Below, one piece after another: positions 1-5,962 of a stretch of DNA of 8,184 bases (position 1 is the first letter of the stretch; every line of letters begins with the position of its first letter). The notes beneath the pieces are model-generated. The model did not search any database. It saw only the letters and a list, made by a program, of their open reading frames with translations, and was not told the DNA's origin. The DNA lies in the NCBI GenBank assembly GCA_016869415.1, contig VGEI01000150.1, positions 1 through 8,184 of the forward strand, written 5' to 3'. Source of the stretch: Alphaproteobacteria bacterium (GTDB taxonomy: Bacteria; Pseudomonadota; Alphaproteobacteria; CACIAM-22H2). The position numbers were made by a program, and so were the translations under genes.

Positions 1-576
1 GTCACCCTGGCTTGCCAGATAGGCGGCGCCAGCCAGCCCAAGACAGCCGAGCACAACAAGCGCTGTGCGCCAGTCGAAGAGCGCCGTGAGCGAGAGGACG
101 GACACCGGAGCCGCCGCCCAGCCGAGATTGCCACAGATGCCGTGCGACCCATAGGCGCGACCAAGCCGGCTGGAGTGCACGGAGGCGTTCAGGATCGCGA
201 AATCCGCCGGATGGAACACGGCATTGCCCAGGCCGGCAGCGACGACAAGCGGAACCATCGTCCAATAGCCCGGCGCCAACCCCATGGCCGCGACGGAAGC
301 CGCCATCAGTGCCAGCCCGGCGAGCAAGATCGAACGAGCGCCGTAGCGGTCGACGACAAACCCCACAGCTGGCTGCGCGATCGCACCGGTGATGAAGAAA
401 AGCGCTGTCAACAGGCCCAGCGCCGAATAGCTGACGTCGAACTCGGTGCGTAGCAGCGGGAACAGCGGCGGCAGGACGAGCTGATAGAAATGGCTGAAGA
501 AATGCGCGCCGCTGATCAGGCCAATGACCCGCGCGTCGCGCCGGAGCGTTCCTGCGGCCGGCACACTCACATCCAT
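1..576 (-). CDS. MFS transporter, N-terminal part (Fsr-like), cut by window edge
   Basis: Seen: an open frame from an ATG at 576 down to the first base, giving the first 192 residues; the rest lies outside the window. Hydrophobic segments fall near residues 17-40, 52-72, 82-100, 106-125, 150-166 and 170-187, about six helices, which is one MFS half. An MFS motif A is visible at 72-81 (GFVVDRYGAR), in the loop between helices 2 and 3. An FHP motif at 121-123 and a Gly-rich stretch at 143-152 (GSHGICGNLG) resemble the fosmidomycin-resistance (Fsr) type of efflux protein. Known: such proteins are inner-membrane, proton-driven transporters of small molecules. Inference: drug or metabolite efflux, substrate unknown. 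A weak AGGG lies about 10 nt upstream of the ATG. The gene is transcribed away from lpxR, so the two share the 577-647 promoter region. The MFS assignment is firm; the subfamily is less so. Confidence 0.9.
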   Translation of the reverse strand, partial: MDVSVPAAGTLRRDARVIGLISGAHFFSHFYQLVLPPLFPLLRTEFDVSYSALGLLTALFFITGAIAQPAVGFVVDRYGARSILLAGLALMAASVAAMGLAPGYWTMVPLVVAAGLGNAVFHPADFAILNASVHSSRLGRAYGSHGICGNLGWAAAPVSVLSLTALFDWRTALVVLGCLGLAGAAYLASQGD

Positions 577-604
577 ATTTTCGCCCTATTCGTGCCCTAG
601 ACGC

Positions 605-635
605 TTGACGCTGCCGGCAAGGGCGTCAGTAGAAT
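605..635 (+). promoter_or_regulatory. Candidate lpxR promoter overlapping an inverted repeat
   Basis: The gap between the divergent MFS and lpxR genes holds TTGACG (605-610) and TAGAAT (630-635). These are 5/6 matches to the sigma70 -35 and -10 boxes, but the spacer is 19 bp, longer than ideal. The same stretch holds a perfect inverted repeat, TGACGC (606-611) and GCGTCA (623-628), flanking a TGCCGGCA palindrome (612-619). If used, transcription would start only a few bases before the lpxR ATG at 648, giving an almost leaderless message; that fits the absence of a Shine-Dalgarno there. Both promoter and operator readings are inferences. Confidence 0.25.
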
Positions 636-647
636 GCCGATCAATTC

Positions 648-1712
648 ATGTGCGGGCGATTAAAGACGTTTCATAGCGTGTTGGCGATGGTTTTGTTGCT
701 GGCAGGCGGCGGCAGCCCGCTTGCTGACGACGGCACGATCCGGCCAGGGCCCACGCTCGCACAGAATCCCGCGGTTCCCCGGGGCGTGCCCGACCGGCGG
801 GGTGTCTACACCTTCATCAACGAGAACGACCTCTACGCCATCGAGAACTCCGACCGTCACTACACCAACGGAGTACGGCTGGCCTGGCTGTCAGCGGATG
901 ATGAGGTCCCGGAATGGGGCAAGCAGCTCGGTGATGCCCTCCCCTTCCTCAACCCGGAAGCCCGGCGGCGGATCGGCTGGGCGATCGGCCACAATCTCTA
1001 CACGCCGCAGGACAAGGCAACGCGCGAGCGGGTGGCTGACGACCGGCCTTATGCCGCGTTTCTCTATGTCGGACTGGCGCTGCAATCTGAGACGGAAACG
1101 CGTCTCGATACTCTCGAACTCGACATCGGTGTCGTCGGCCCGGCAGCACTCGGCAAGCCGATCCAGAATAACTACCACCGGCTGATCGGCGCAAAGAAGG
1201 CCTACGGCTGGAGCCACCAGCTCAAGAATGAGCCCGGCGTGGCTCTCGCCTGGGAGCGCAAATGGCGATTCTTGGACGAGCAACCGCCCGACACGCTGGG
1301 CTGGGACGTCATCCCGCACCTCGCCGGCAGTATCGGGAACGTCTCCACCTATGCGGGCGCCGGCGCGACCTTTCGCTTCGGCGACGATCTGATTTCCGAT
1401 TTCGGGCCGCCGCGGATCCGCCCGGCGCTGCCTGGCTCGAGCTCCTACCGGCCGCGCGATTCCTTCGGCTGGTATCTCTTCGCCGGTGCCGAAGGGCGCG
1501 CCGTTTTGCGTGACGTCTTCCTCGACGGCAACACATTCACCGACAGCCACAGCGTCAGCAAGAAACCCCTAGTCGCCGACTTCCAGGCCGGCTTCGCGCT
1601 GCTGTTCGAGCGTTTCCGCCTGAGCTATACCCAGGTCATGCGCACCAGGGAGTTCGACGGACAAGACCGGCCGGACTTCTTCGGCTCAGTCAGCATTTCG
1701 GCCCGGTTCTGA
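648..1712 (+). CDS. lpxR: LpxR-family (DUF2219) outer-membrane lipid A 3-O-deacylase-like protein
   Basis: Known: LpxR removes the 3'-acyloxyacyl chain of lipid A at the outer membrane in a Ca2+-dependent reaction, altering surface and immune properties. Seen: 354 residues. The N-terminus is a Sec signal (Arg4/Lys6, hydrophobic 10-22, likely cleavage after SPLA at 26). The family signature follows: NENDLYAIENSDRHYTNG at 58-75, with the Asn-Asp pair (60-61) and Thr-Asn-Gly (73-75). Next come RPYAA at 133-137, then GPAALGKPIQNNYHRLIG at 164-181, whose His178 I align with the proposed catalytic histidine, and the GW-HQLKNEPG segment at 187-197. The chain ends in Phe after alternating residues, as expected of a beta-barrel. 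Inference: real deacylase activity is likely but unproven, because many DUF2219 members are untested. The start at 648 is preferred because it gives a complete signal peptide; no clear Shine-Dalgarno is present. The DUF1232 gene follows after 6 nt. Confidence 0.88.
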   Translation: MCGRLKTFHSVLAMVLLLAGGGSPLADDGTIRPGPTLAQNPAVPRGVPDRRGVYTFINENDLYAIENSDRHYTNGVRLAWLSADDEVPEWGKQLGDALPFLNPEARRRIGWAIGHNLYTPQDKATRERVADDRPYAAFLYVGLALQSETETRLDTLELDIGVVGPAALGKPIQNNYHRLIGAKKAYGWSHQLKNEPGVALAWERKWRFLDEQPPDTLGWDVIPHLAGSIGNVSTYAGAGATFRFGDDLISDFGPPRIRPALPGSSSYRPRDSFGWYLFAGAEGRAVLRDVFLDGNTFTDSHSVSKKPLVADFQAGFALLFERFRLSYTQVMRTREFDGQDRPDFFGSVSISARF

Positions 1713-1718
1713 CCGCCC

Positions 1719-2102
1719 ATGAAGGTCGTGGCTCGGCTTCGGCTTTGGGCGGGGAGCATCCGGCGCGACGTACACGCGCTCTATCTCGCAGCGCATGATC
1801 CTCGCGTGCCGTGGTACGTCAAGGCCATCGCCATCGTCGTCGCGGTCTATGCGCTGTCGCCGATCGACCTGATCCCGGATTTCATCCCGGTCCTCGGTCT
1901 GCTCGACGAGGCGATCCTTCTGCCGCTCGCCATCAAGGCGATGGTGTATCTGATCCCGCCGGAGATCATGGCCGAGCATCGGGCAACAGCCGTGGCGGCG
2001 GAGCGCCGCTCCAGCCGCGCCGGCGCGGCGATCGTCATCGGCCTGTGGGTGGCATTCGCCGCGGCACTGACCTGGCTTTTCTGGCCAACGGACGCCAGCT
2101 AA
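1719..2102 (+). CDS. DUF1232 (YkvA-like) small membrane protein
   Basis: Seen: 127 residues starting 6 nt after the lpxR stop, without a Shine-Dalgarno, so probably translated by coupling to lpxR. The DUF1232 core lies at about 32-67: a hydrophobic helix followed by YALSPIDLIPDFIPVLGLLDE (residues 44-64, given without gaps as two parts: YALSPIDLIP and DFIPVLGLLDE). The SPID-LIPD-IP signature is the hallmark of the family. A second transmembrane helix at about 102-121 follows a basic, Arg-rich linker (87-100). Known: DUF1232 proteins are widespread, small and membrane-associated; I know of no established biochemical function. Inference: two-helix inner-membrane protein, with a possible envelope role suggested only by its pairing with lpxR. 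Its stop is 3 nt from the end of the convergent crotonase gene. Confidence 0.88.
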   Translation: MKVVARLRLWAGSIRRDVHALYLAAHDPRVPWYVKAIAIVVAVYALSPIDLIPDFIPVLGLLDEAILLPLAIKAMVYLIPPEIMAEHRATAVAAERRSSRAGAAIVIGLWVAFAAALTWLFWPTDAS

Positions 2103-2105
2103 GCG

Positions 2106-2906
2106 TCAGCGGCCGGTGAACACCGGCTTGCGCTTCTCCATGAAGGCCGTGCGGCCTTCGATGTAGTCCTGGCTGGCGAAGCACTCCTTGACCAGGGCGT
2201 TGCAGCGCGCGAGGTCGCGCTCGCCCGGGTCCTTCGTCGTCTGGTTGATGATGTACTTCACCGAATCCACGGTCAGCGGCGCGTTGCCGGCGATGGTCGC
2301 CGCGTAGTCCATGACGAAAGCCTCGAGCTCGGCGTCAGGCAGCACACGGTTCACCAGGCCCATGGCCTGGGCCTGTGCGGCGGTGAACTGCTTGGCGGTG
2401 AAGAACATCTCCTTGGCGAAGGACGGGCCCACGAGGTCGGTCAGCCGCCTCACCCCGACGAAGCCGTAGCCGAGGCCGAGCTTCGCCGCCGGGATTCCGA
2501 ACTTGGAGCCTTCGCTGCAGATGCGCATGTCGCAGGATACGGCCATGCCGACACCACCGCCGATGCAGTAGCCGCGGATCATGGCGATGGTCGGCTTGGG
2601 AAATTGGGCCAGCTTGGCGTAGCCGCGCGACGTCGTGGCGTTGTAGTGCTCGACGTCTTCCTTGCTCGCGCGCTCCTGCTTGAACTTGGAGATGTCGGCG
2701 CCCGAGACGAAGGCCTTGCCGCCGGCGCCAGTGACGACGAGCACGCGGATCTCCGGATCGGCGGCGAAGGTGTCGAGGATACGCTCCACACCCGCCCACA
2801 TCTCCAGCGACACGGCGTTGTGGCGCTCCGGGTTGTTGAAGATCATCCAGCCGACGCCGCCCTCTTTCTTGGAGAGCATCTTGTCGGTCACGACGGCGGC
2901 TTCCAT
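2106..2906 (-). CDS. Crotonase-fold (enoyl-CoA hydratase/isomerase family) protein lacking both classical catalytic Glu
   Basis: Seen: 266 residues, normal for the family. The oxyanion-hole segments are present: KAFVSGADISKF at 64-75 and GYCIGGGVGMAVSCDMRI at 112-129. The C-terminal EKRKPVFTGR tail is typical. Known: rat mitochondrial enoyl-CoA hydratase uses Glu144 (in GGGCE) and Glu164 (in FGQPE). Seen by alignment: these positions are Gly120 (GGGVG) and Ala140 (FGIPA), so both catalytic acids are missing. The CoA-binding and oxyanion framework is intact. Inference: an acyl-CoA enzyme that is not a standard hydratase; isomerase, hydrolase, lyase or decarboxylase chemistry are all possible in this superfamily. 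It is cytoplasmic. It is the second gene of a leftward operon, 11 nt after the CoA-transferase stop. The RBS GAGGAG overlaps that TGA stop and lies about 7 nt before the ATG, which fixes the start. Confidence 0.9.
   Translation of the reverse strand: MEAAVVTDKMLSKKEGGVGWMIFNNPERHNAVSLEMWAGVERILDTFAADPEIRVLVVTGAGGKAFVSGADISKFKQERASKEDVEHYNATTSRGYAKLAQFPKPTIAMIRGYCIGGGVGMAVSCDMRICSEGSKFGIPAAKLGLGYGFVGVRRLTDLVGPSFAKEMFFTAKQFTAAQAQAMGLVNRVLPDAELEAFVMDYAATIAGNAPLTVDSVKYIINQTTKDPGERDLARCNALVKECFASQDYIEGRTAFMEKRKPVFTGR
2112..2127. terminator. Palindrome at the convergent gene ends, possible weak bidirectional terminator
   Basis: GCCGGTG (2112-2118) and CACCGGC (2121-2127) form a perfect inverted repeat around AA. 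In RNA this gives a 6-bp GC-rich stem with a GAAC tetraloop. It lies at the junction of two convergent genes that are only 3 nt apart, where a terminator is expected. It also encodes the last residues of the crotonase, and neither side has a proper run of T, so the arrangement may be chance. Confidence 0.25.
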
Positions 2907-2911
2907 GGCTG

Positions 2912-2919
2912 CACTCCTC
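2912..2919 (-). promoter_or_regulatory. Ribosome binding site of the crotonase gene
   Basis: Read on the minus strand, the CoA-transferase stop codon runs straight into GAGGAG (TGAGGAGTGCAGCCATG). This is one of only two good Shine-Dalgarno sequences in the window. It sets the crotonase start at 2906 and ties its translation to the end of the upstream gene. Confidence 0.7.
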
Positions 2920-4144
2920 AGACGACTTTATCGGCGCGTAGGCGCTCGATCTCGGCCTTGGCGAAACCGAGCTCACTCAGCACTTCGTCGGTGTGCTCGC
3001 CGAGTGCCGGCGGGTGGGCCTTGATGCTGCTCGGCGTGCGTGTGAGCACGACCGGCTGGCCGACATAGTCGACGCGGCCCTTGCCGGGCTTTTCCAGCCC
3101 TTGTGCGATACCGAGATGCTTCACCTGCTCGTCGCCGAAGACCTGGTCGATCGAGTAAATCGGCCCGCAGGGGACGCCCGCTTTGTTGAAGCGCTCGACC
3201 CAGGTGACGTTCGTCTCCGTCTGCAACGCCTTGTCGATCTCGGCATTGAGTGCGTCGCGGTTCTTGGAGCGCGCCGCCGCCGTGGCGAAATCCGGGTTCT
3301 TCAGCCACTCCTCGCGGCCGACCGTCCGCACGAAGCGCTCCCAGATCTTGTTGCCGGTGACCGCGATGTTGAAAAAACCATCCTTGGTCTTGAACACACC
3401 CGTGGGAATGCTGGTCGGGTGGTTGTTGCCGGCCTGCTTAGCCACTTCCTTGTTCATCAGCCAGCGCGAGGCCTGGAAATCGAGCATGAAAATCTGGGCC
3501 TGGAGCAGAGACGTGTGCACGAACTGCCCCTTGCCCGAGACCTCGCGCTCGAGCAGCGCCACTAGAATGCCGTAGGCGCAGAAGATGCCAGCGCAGAGAT
3601 CGGCGATAGGGATGCCGACGCGCACCGGCCCCTGCCCCGGCAGGCCGGTGATCGACATCAACCCGCCCATGCCCTGGGCGATCTGGTCGAAGCCGGGGCG
3701 CGCCTCATAGGGACCGTCCTGGCCGAAACCGGAAATGCTGGCATAGACCAGGCACGGGTTGATCTTCGACAGCGCATCGTAGTCGATGCCCAGCCTCTTC
3801 TTCACGTCGGGCCGGAAATTCTCGACCACCACATCGGCCTTCTCGGCCAGACGCTTGAGGATGACCACGCCATCCTTGTGCTTGAGGTTCAGCGTCATGC
3901 CGCGCTTGTTGCGCTGCAGGTTCTGAAAGTCCGAGCCGTCGCGCGGCCCGCCGGGCGCATCGCCATCCTCGATCCCGGGCGGCATCTCAATCTTGATGAC
4001 CTTAGCCCCCCAGTCGGCAAGCTGGCGCACTGCCGTGGGTCCCGAACGCACACGGGTCAGGTCAAGGACGGTGAAACGCGACAGGGCAGTTGAGGCAGGT
4101 TGCACGACGAAGCTCCGAAGGGGTTTCGGGCGGTTGGTTAGCAT
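2918..4144 (-). CDS. CaiB/BaiF (family III) CoA-transferase
   Basis: Known: family III transferases move CoA from one acyl-CoA to another carboxylic acid through an aspartyl-CoA intermediate, as interlocked dimers; examples are formyl-CoA:oxalate and carnitine CoA-transferases. Seen (numbering from the ATG at 4144, 408 residues, family-typical): VLDLTRVRSGP at 26-36, GAKVIKIE at 46-53, NKRGMTLNL at 79-87, VVENFRP at 106-112, the GFGQDGPY-RPGFDQ-AQG stretch at about 139-158, and VGIPIADLCAG at 176-186. Asp182 in that last motif aligns with the catalytic Asp of the family. Start: a TTG at 4156 would add four residues, but the ATG is preferred and places the palindrome outside the gene. Neither has a Shine-Dalgarno. 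Inference: activates an imported carboxylate to a CoA ester for the crotonase just downstream. Formation of an operon with the crotonase is supported by the 11-nt gap. Substrate cannot be assigned from sequence. Confidence 0.92.
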   Translation of the reverse strand: MLTNRPKPLRSFVVQPASTALSRFTVLDLTRVRSGPTAVRQLADWGAKVIKIEMPPGIEDGDAPGGPRDGSDFQNLQRNKRGMTLNLKHKDGVVILKRLAEKADVVVENFRPDVKKRLGIDYDALSKINPCLVYASISGFGQDGPYEARPGFDQIAQGMGGLMSITGLPGQGPVRVGIPIADLCAGIFCAYGILVALLEREVSGKGQFVHTSLLQAQIFMLDFQASRWLMNKEVAKQAGNNHPTSIPTGVFKTKDGFFNIAVTGNKIWERFVRTVGREEWLKNPDFATAAARSKNRDALNAEIDKALQTETNVTWVERFNKAGVPCGPIYSIDQVFGDEQVKHLGIAQGLEKPGKGRVDYVGQPVVLTRTPSSIKAHPPALGEHTDEVLSELGFAKAEIERLRADKVV

Positions 4145-4160
4145 AGGCGCCGGCAATTGA

Positions 4161-4176
4161 AAACTGTTGACAGTTT
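4161..4176. promoter_or_regulatory. Probable GntR operator: perfect 7+2+7 palindrome in the divergent gap
   Basis: AAACTGT (4161-4167), TG, ACAGTTT (4170-4176) is a perfect inverted repeat. It sits in an unusually A/T-rich patch of the 59-bp gap between the CoA-transferase ATG (4144) and the regulator ATG (4204). Its core TGT-TG-ACA keeps the GT...AC arrangement typical of FadR/FCD-type GntR operators. It also contains TTGACA (4167-4172), an exact -35 box reading toward the regulator, with only a poor -10 (GAGGAT, 4191-4196) after an 18-bp spacer. Inference: the adjacent regulator binds here, represses itself and tctCBA on one side and the CoA-transferase/crotonase pair on the other, and is released by an effector acid or CoA ester. 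Confidence 0.6.
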
Positions 4177-4203
4177 ACAGTGGCTCCGCCGAGGATCCCG
4201 GCG

Positions 4204-4983
4204 ATGGCCCGCCCGCAATCCGCGCTCGAGATCGTCCGCACGCGCTCCCTGACCTCTCTGGTCCAGCAGGAGATCGAGAGCATGATCCTCTCCGGCCGGA
4301 TCAAGGCTGGAGAGCGCCTCAACGAGCAGGTCTTGGCCGCCAAGCTCGGGGTCAGCCGCGGCCCGGTCCGCGAGGCGACCCGCGGCCTGGAGCGTGCCGG
4401 CCTGGTCACCGCCGTAGTCAACTATGGCGTCTACGTCCGCAAGGTCAGTCGTGAAGAAGCCTTCGAGCTCTACGATCTGCGCGCCTTGCTCACCGGCTTC
4501 GCCTGCCAGCGCCTGGCGGAGACCGCCAGCGGCGAGCAACGCCGGCATCTGAGCAACCTGGTCAGCCGCATGGACGCCGCCGCCCGGTCAGGAAACAGCA
4601 CGACCTACTATGCACTCAACCTCGAATTCCACGATGCGCTGATGCGCTTCGCGGGCAACGGCCGGGCCAAGCAGATCGATGAGAGCCTGATCAAGGAGAT
4701 GCACCTCTTCCGCCAGCGCTCCCTGGTGGCACCCGCCAACATGCTTGAGTCCAATGCCGAGCATCAGGCGATCGTCGCCGCCATCGGCGCCGGCGATGCT
4801 GAGGCGGCGCGGCGGGCAGGAGAAACCCATGTCCGCGGCGGCCGGCGCCGCTTCTCGGGCGCCGTTCCCGAAATCAAGAGTGCCGGGCCGCCCATGTCAG
4901 CCGGACCATCGACAGCAAAACGACCCAGCAAGGGAGGAAACCATGAGCCAGCGACACGACAACAGCCCCGCCGCCGCTCTTAG
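4204..4983 (+). CDS. GntR-family transcriptional regulator, FadR/FCD subfamily
   Basis: Seen (from the ATG at 4204; 259 residues): N-terminal winged helix-turn-helix at about 10-80, with IKAGERLNEQVLAAKLGVSRGPVREA (34-58) matching the GntR DNA-binding signature, shown here by LNEQVLAAKLGVSRGPVREA at 39-58. An all-helical FCD effector domain spans about 85-216. Known: FCD domains often bind a metal with one Asp and three His and sense carboxylates. Seen: the His ligands are His143 (EFH), His187 (EHQ) and His209 (THV), but the usual Asp four residues before the first His is Asn139. Start: GAGG 9 nt upstream supports 4204; a GTG at 4180 is the alternative, four bases after the palindrome. The domain ends near Phe217, yet the frame runs on for about 42 basic, low-complexity residues and overlaps tctC by 41 nt. 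Inference: local regulator of the divergent transport and CoA-transferase operons. Confidence 0.92.
   Translation: MARPQSALEIVRTRSLTSLVQQEIESMILSGRIKAGERLNEQVLAAKLGVSRGPVREATRGLERAGLVTAVVNYGVYVRKVSREEAFELYDLRALLTGFACQRLAETASGEQRRHLSNLVSRMDAAARSGNSTTYYALNLEFHDALMRFAGNGRAKQIDESLIKEMHLFRQRSLVAPANMLESNAEHQAIVAAIGAGDAEAARRAGETHVRGGRRRFSGAVPEIKSAGPPMSAGPSTAKRPSKGGNHEPATRQQPRRRS
4931..4940 (+). promoter_or_regulatory. Strong ribosome binding site of tctC
   Basis: AGGGAGGAAA lies 2 nt before the ATG at 4943, with the GGAGG core spaced about 5-6 nt. It decides the tctC start: the open frame extends upstream through the regulator gene to 4745, but only 4943 has this signal and gives a normal signal peptide. 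It lies inside the C-terminal coding region of the regulator, so tctC translation is embedded in the upstream gene. It is the strongest Shine-Dalgarno in the locus, fitting the high amounts needed for a periplasmic binding protein. Confidence 0.75.
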
Positions 4984-5944
4984 CCGCCGCGCGGCCCTGG
5001 TCACCGGCGGCAGTGCCGCCCTGCTCGCCGCGAGCGGGCTGCCGCTCCGTGCGCAGGAGAAATTCCCCTCGAAGCCAATCGAGGTCGTGACCCATGCCGG
5101 CGTCGGCGGCGGCACGGACATCACCGCACGCATGATGATGGTCCACGCGCCGAGCGTCTTCGGCACCGAGTTCGTGGTGGTCAACAAAACCGGTGGCAGC
5201 GGTGCGGCCGCCCTCGCCTACGCCGCGAGCCGGCCCAAGGACGGCTACACCATCATGCTGATCACCCAGACGCACCTGCTGACCATGATCCGCAGCAAGA
5301 CGCCCACCCAGTTCGACGACCTGGTACCTCTCGCCCGGGCCACCGACGATCCGCAGATCGTCATGGTGCGCAAGGAGAGCCCGCTAAAGAAAGTCGCAGA
5401 CCTCGTAGCCGCCGGCAAAGCGCGCTCGCTCAAGTTCGGCACCACGCAGCTCGGCGGCGTCGACCATATCGGCGTCCTGGGCTTCGGTAAGGCCGCAGGG
5501 CTCCATGCGCCGACCATCGTGCCGTTCCGCGGCGGCGGCGACATCGTCATCAACCTGGTCGGCGGCAACATCGATTGCGGCCTGCTCAACTACGCCGAGG
5601 CCGAATCGCAGATCAAGGCAGGCGACGTGCGCTGCCTCGTCCAGCTCTCGGAGAAGCGCATGGCCTCGCTCCCCGACGTCCCGACGGGCAAGGAGGCCGG
5701 CATCAATTCCGTCTTCTCGACGGTGCGCGGCTTCGTCACGCTCAAGGGCCTGCCGGCCGACCGCAGCAAGGCCCTGGAGGAGGGCCTGATCAAGTCGATG
5801 CAGGGGCCGCTCTACAAGGCCTATCTCGACAGCTCGGGCCAGTCGCCCGACAGCGTGGTCGGCAGCCAGGGCTGGGGCGCCCAACTGGCGGAGTTCAATC
5901 GCGACGGCCGCAAGGCTCTCGAGGATCTCGGGCTGCTGAAGTAG
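4943..5944 (+). CDS. tctC: TTT substrate-binding protein (TctC/Bug family), periplasmic
   Basis: Known: Bug-type proteins bind small carboxylates in the periplasm and hand them to the TctAB membrane complex. Seen: 333 residues. The signal peptide covers about 1-37 with a twin-Arg SRRAALV (14-20), a hydrophobic run and cleavage after LRA (35-37), so Tat export is possible. The mature part opens with the family-typical FPSKPIEVV (41-49), then the ligand loop AGVGGGTD (52-59), whose Asp59 is the conserved ligand-contacting position. VVVNKTGGSGA (78-88) and KDGYTIML (99-106) follow. The second-domain motif VPFRGGGDIVINLVGGNID (193-211) and the SLPDVPTGKEAG stretch (242-253) complete the pattern. 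Context: first structural gene after the regulator, 18 nt before tctB. Ligand unknown; the linked CoA-transferase suggests an acid that is activated after uptake. Confidence 0.93.
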   Translation: MSQRHDNSPAAALSRRAALVTGGSAALLAASGLPLRAQEKFPSKPIEVVTHAGVGGGTDITARMMMVHAPSVFGTEFVVVNKTGGSGAAALAYAASRPKDGYTIMLITQTHLLTMIRSKTPTQFDDLVPLARATDDPQIVMVRKESPLKKVADLVAAGKARSLKFGTTQLGGVDHIGVLGFGKAAGLHAPTIVPFRGGGDIVINLVGGNIDCGLLNYAEAESQIKAGDVRCLVQLSEKRMASLPDVPTGKEAGINSVFSTVRGFVTLKGLPADRSKALEEGLIKSMQGPLYKAYLDSSGQSPDSVVGSQGWGAQLAEFNRDGRKALEDLGLLK

Positions 5945-5962
5945 TCGGATCGCCCGCGGGCA

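Noticed and set aside
142..453. Open frame on the plus strand opposite the MFS gene
   Set aside because: The minus-strand frame carries clear MFS motifs across the same bases; this frame has none.
891..1550. Long open frame antisense to lpxR (219 codons)
   Set aside because: It lies opposite a recognisable family protein, has no RBS or known motif, and high-GC DNA commonly leaves such frames open.
4145..4156. TTG start at 4156 for the CoA-transferase
   Set aside because: Adds only four residues (TTG CCG GCG CCT) before an ATG, with no Shine-Dalgarno; the ATG at 4144 is simpler, though the N-terminus before residue 20 is poorly constrained either way.
4745..4942. Upstream extension of tctC to an ATG at 4745
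   Set aside because: It would overlap the FCD domain of the regulator and bury the signal peptide; the strong RBS at 4931-4940 supports the start at 4943.
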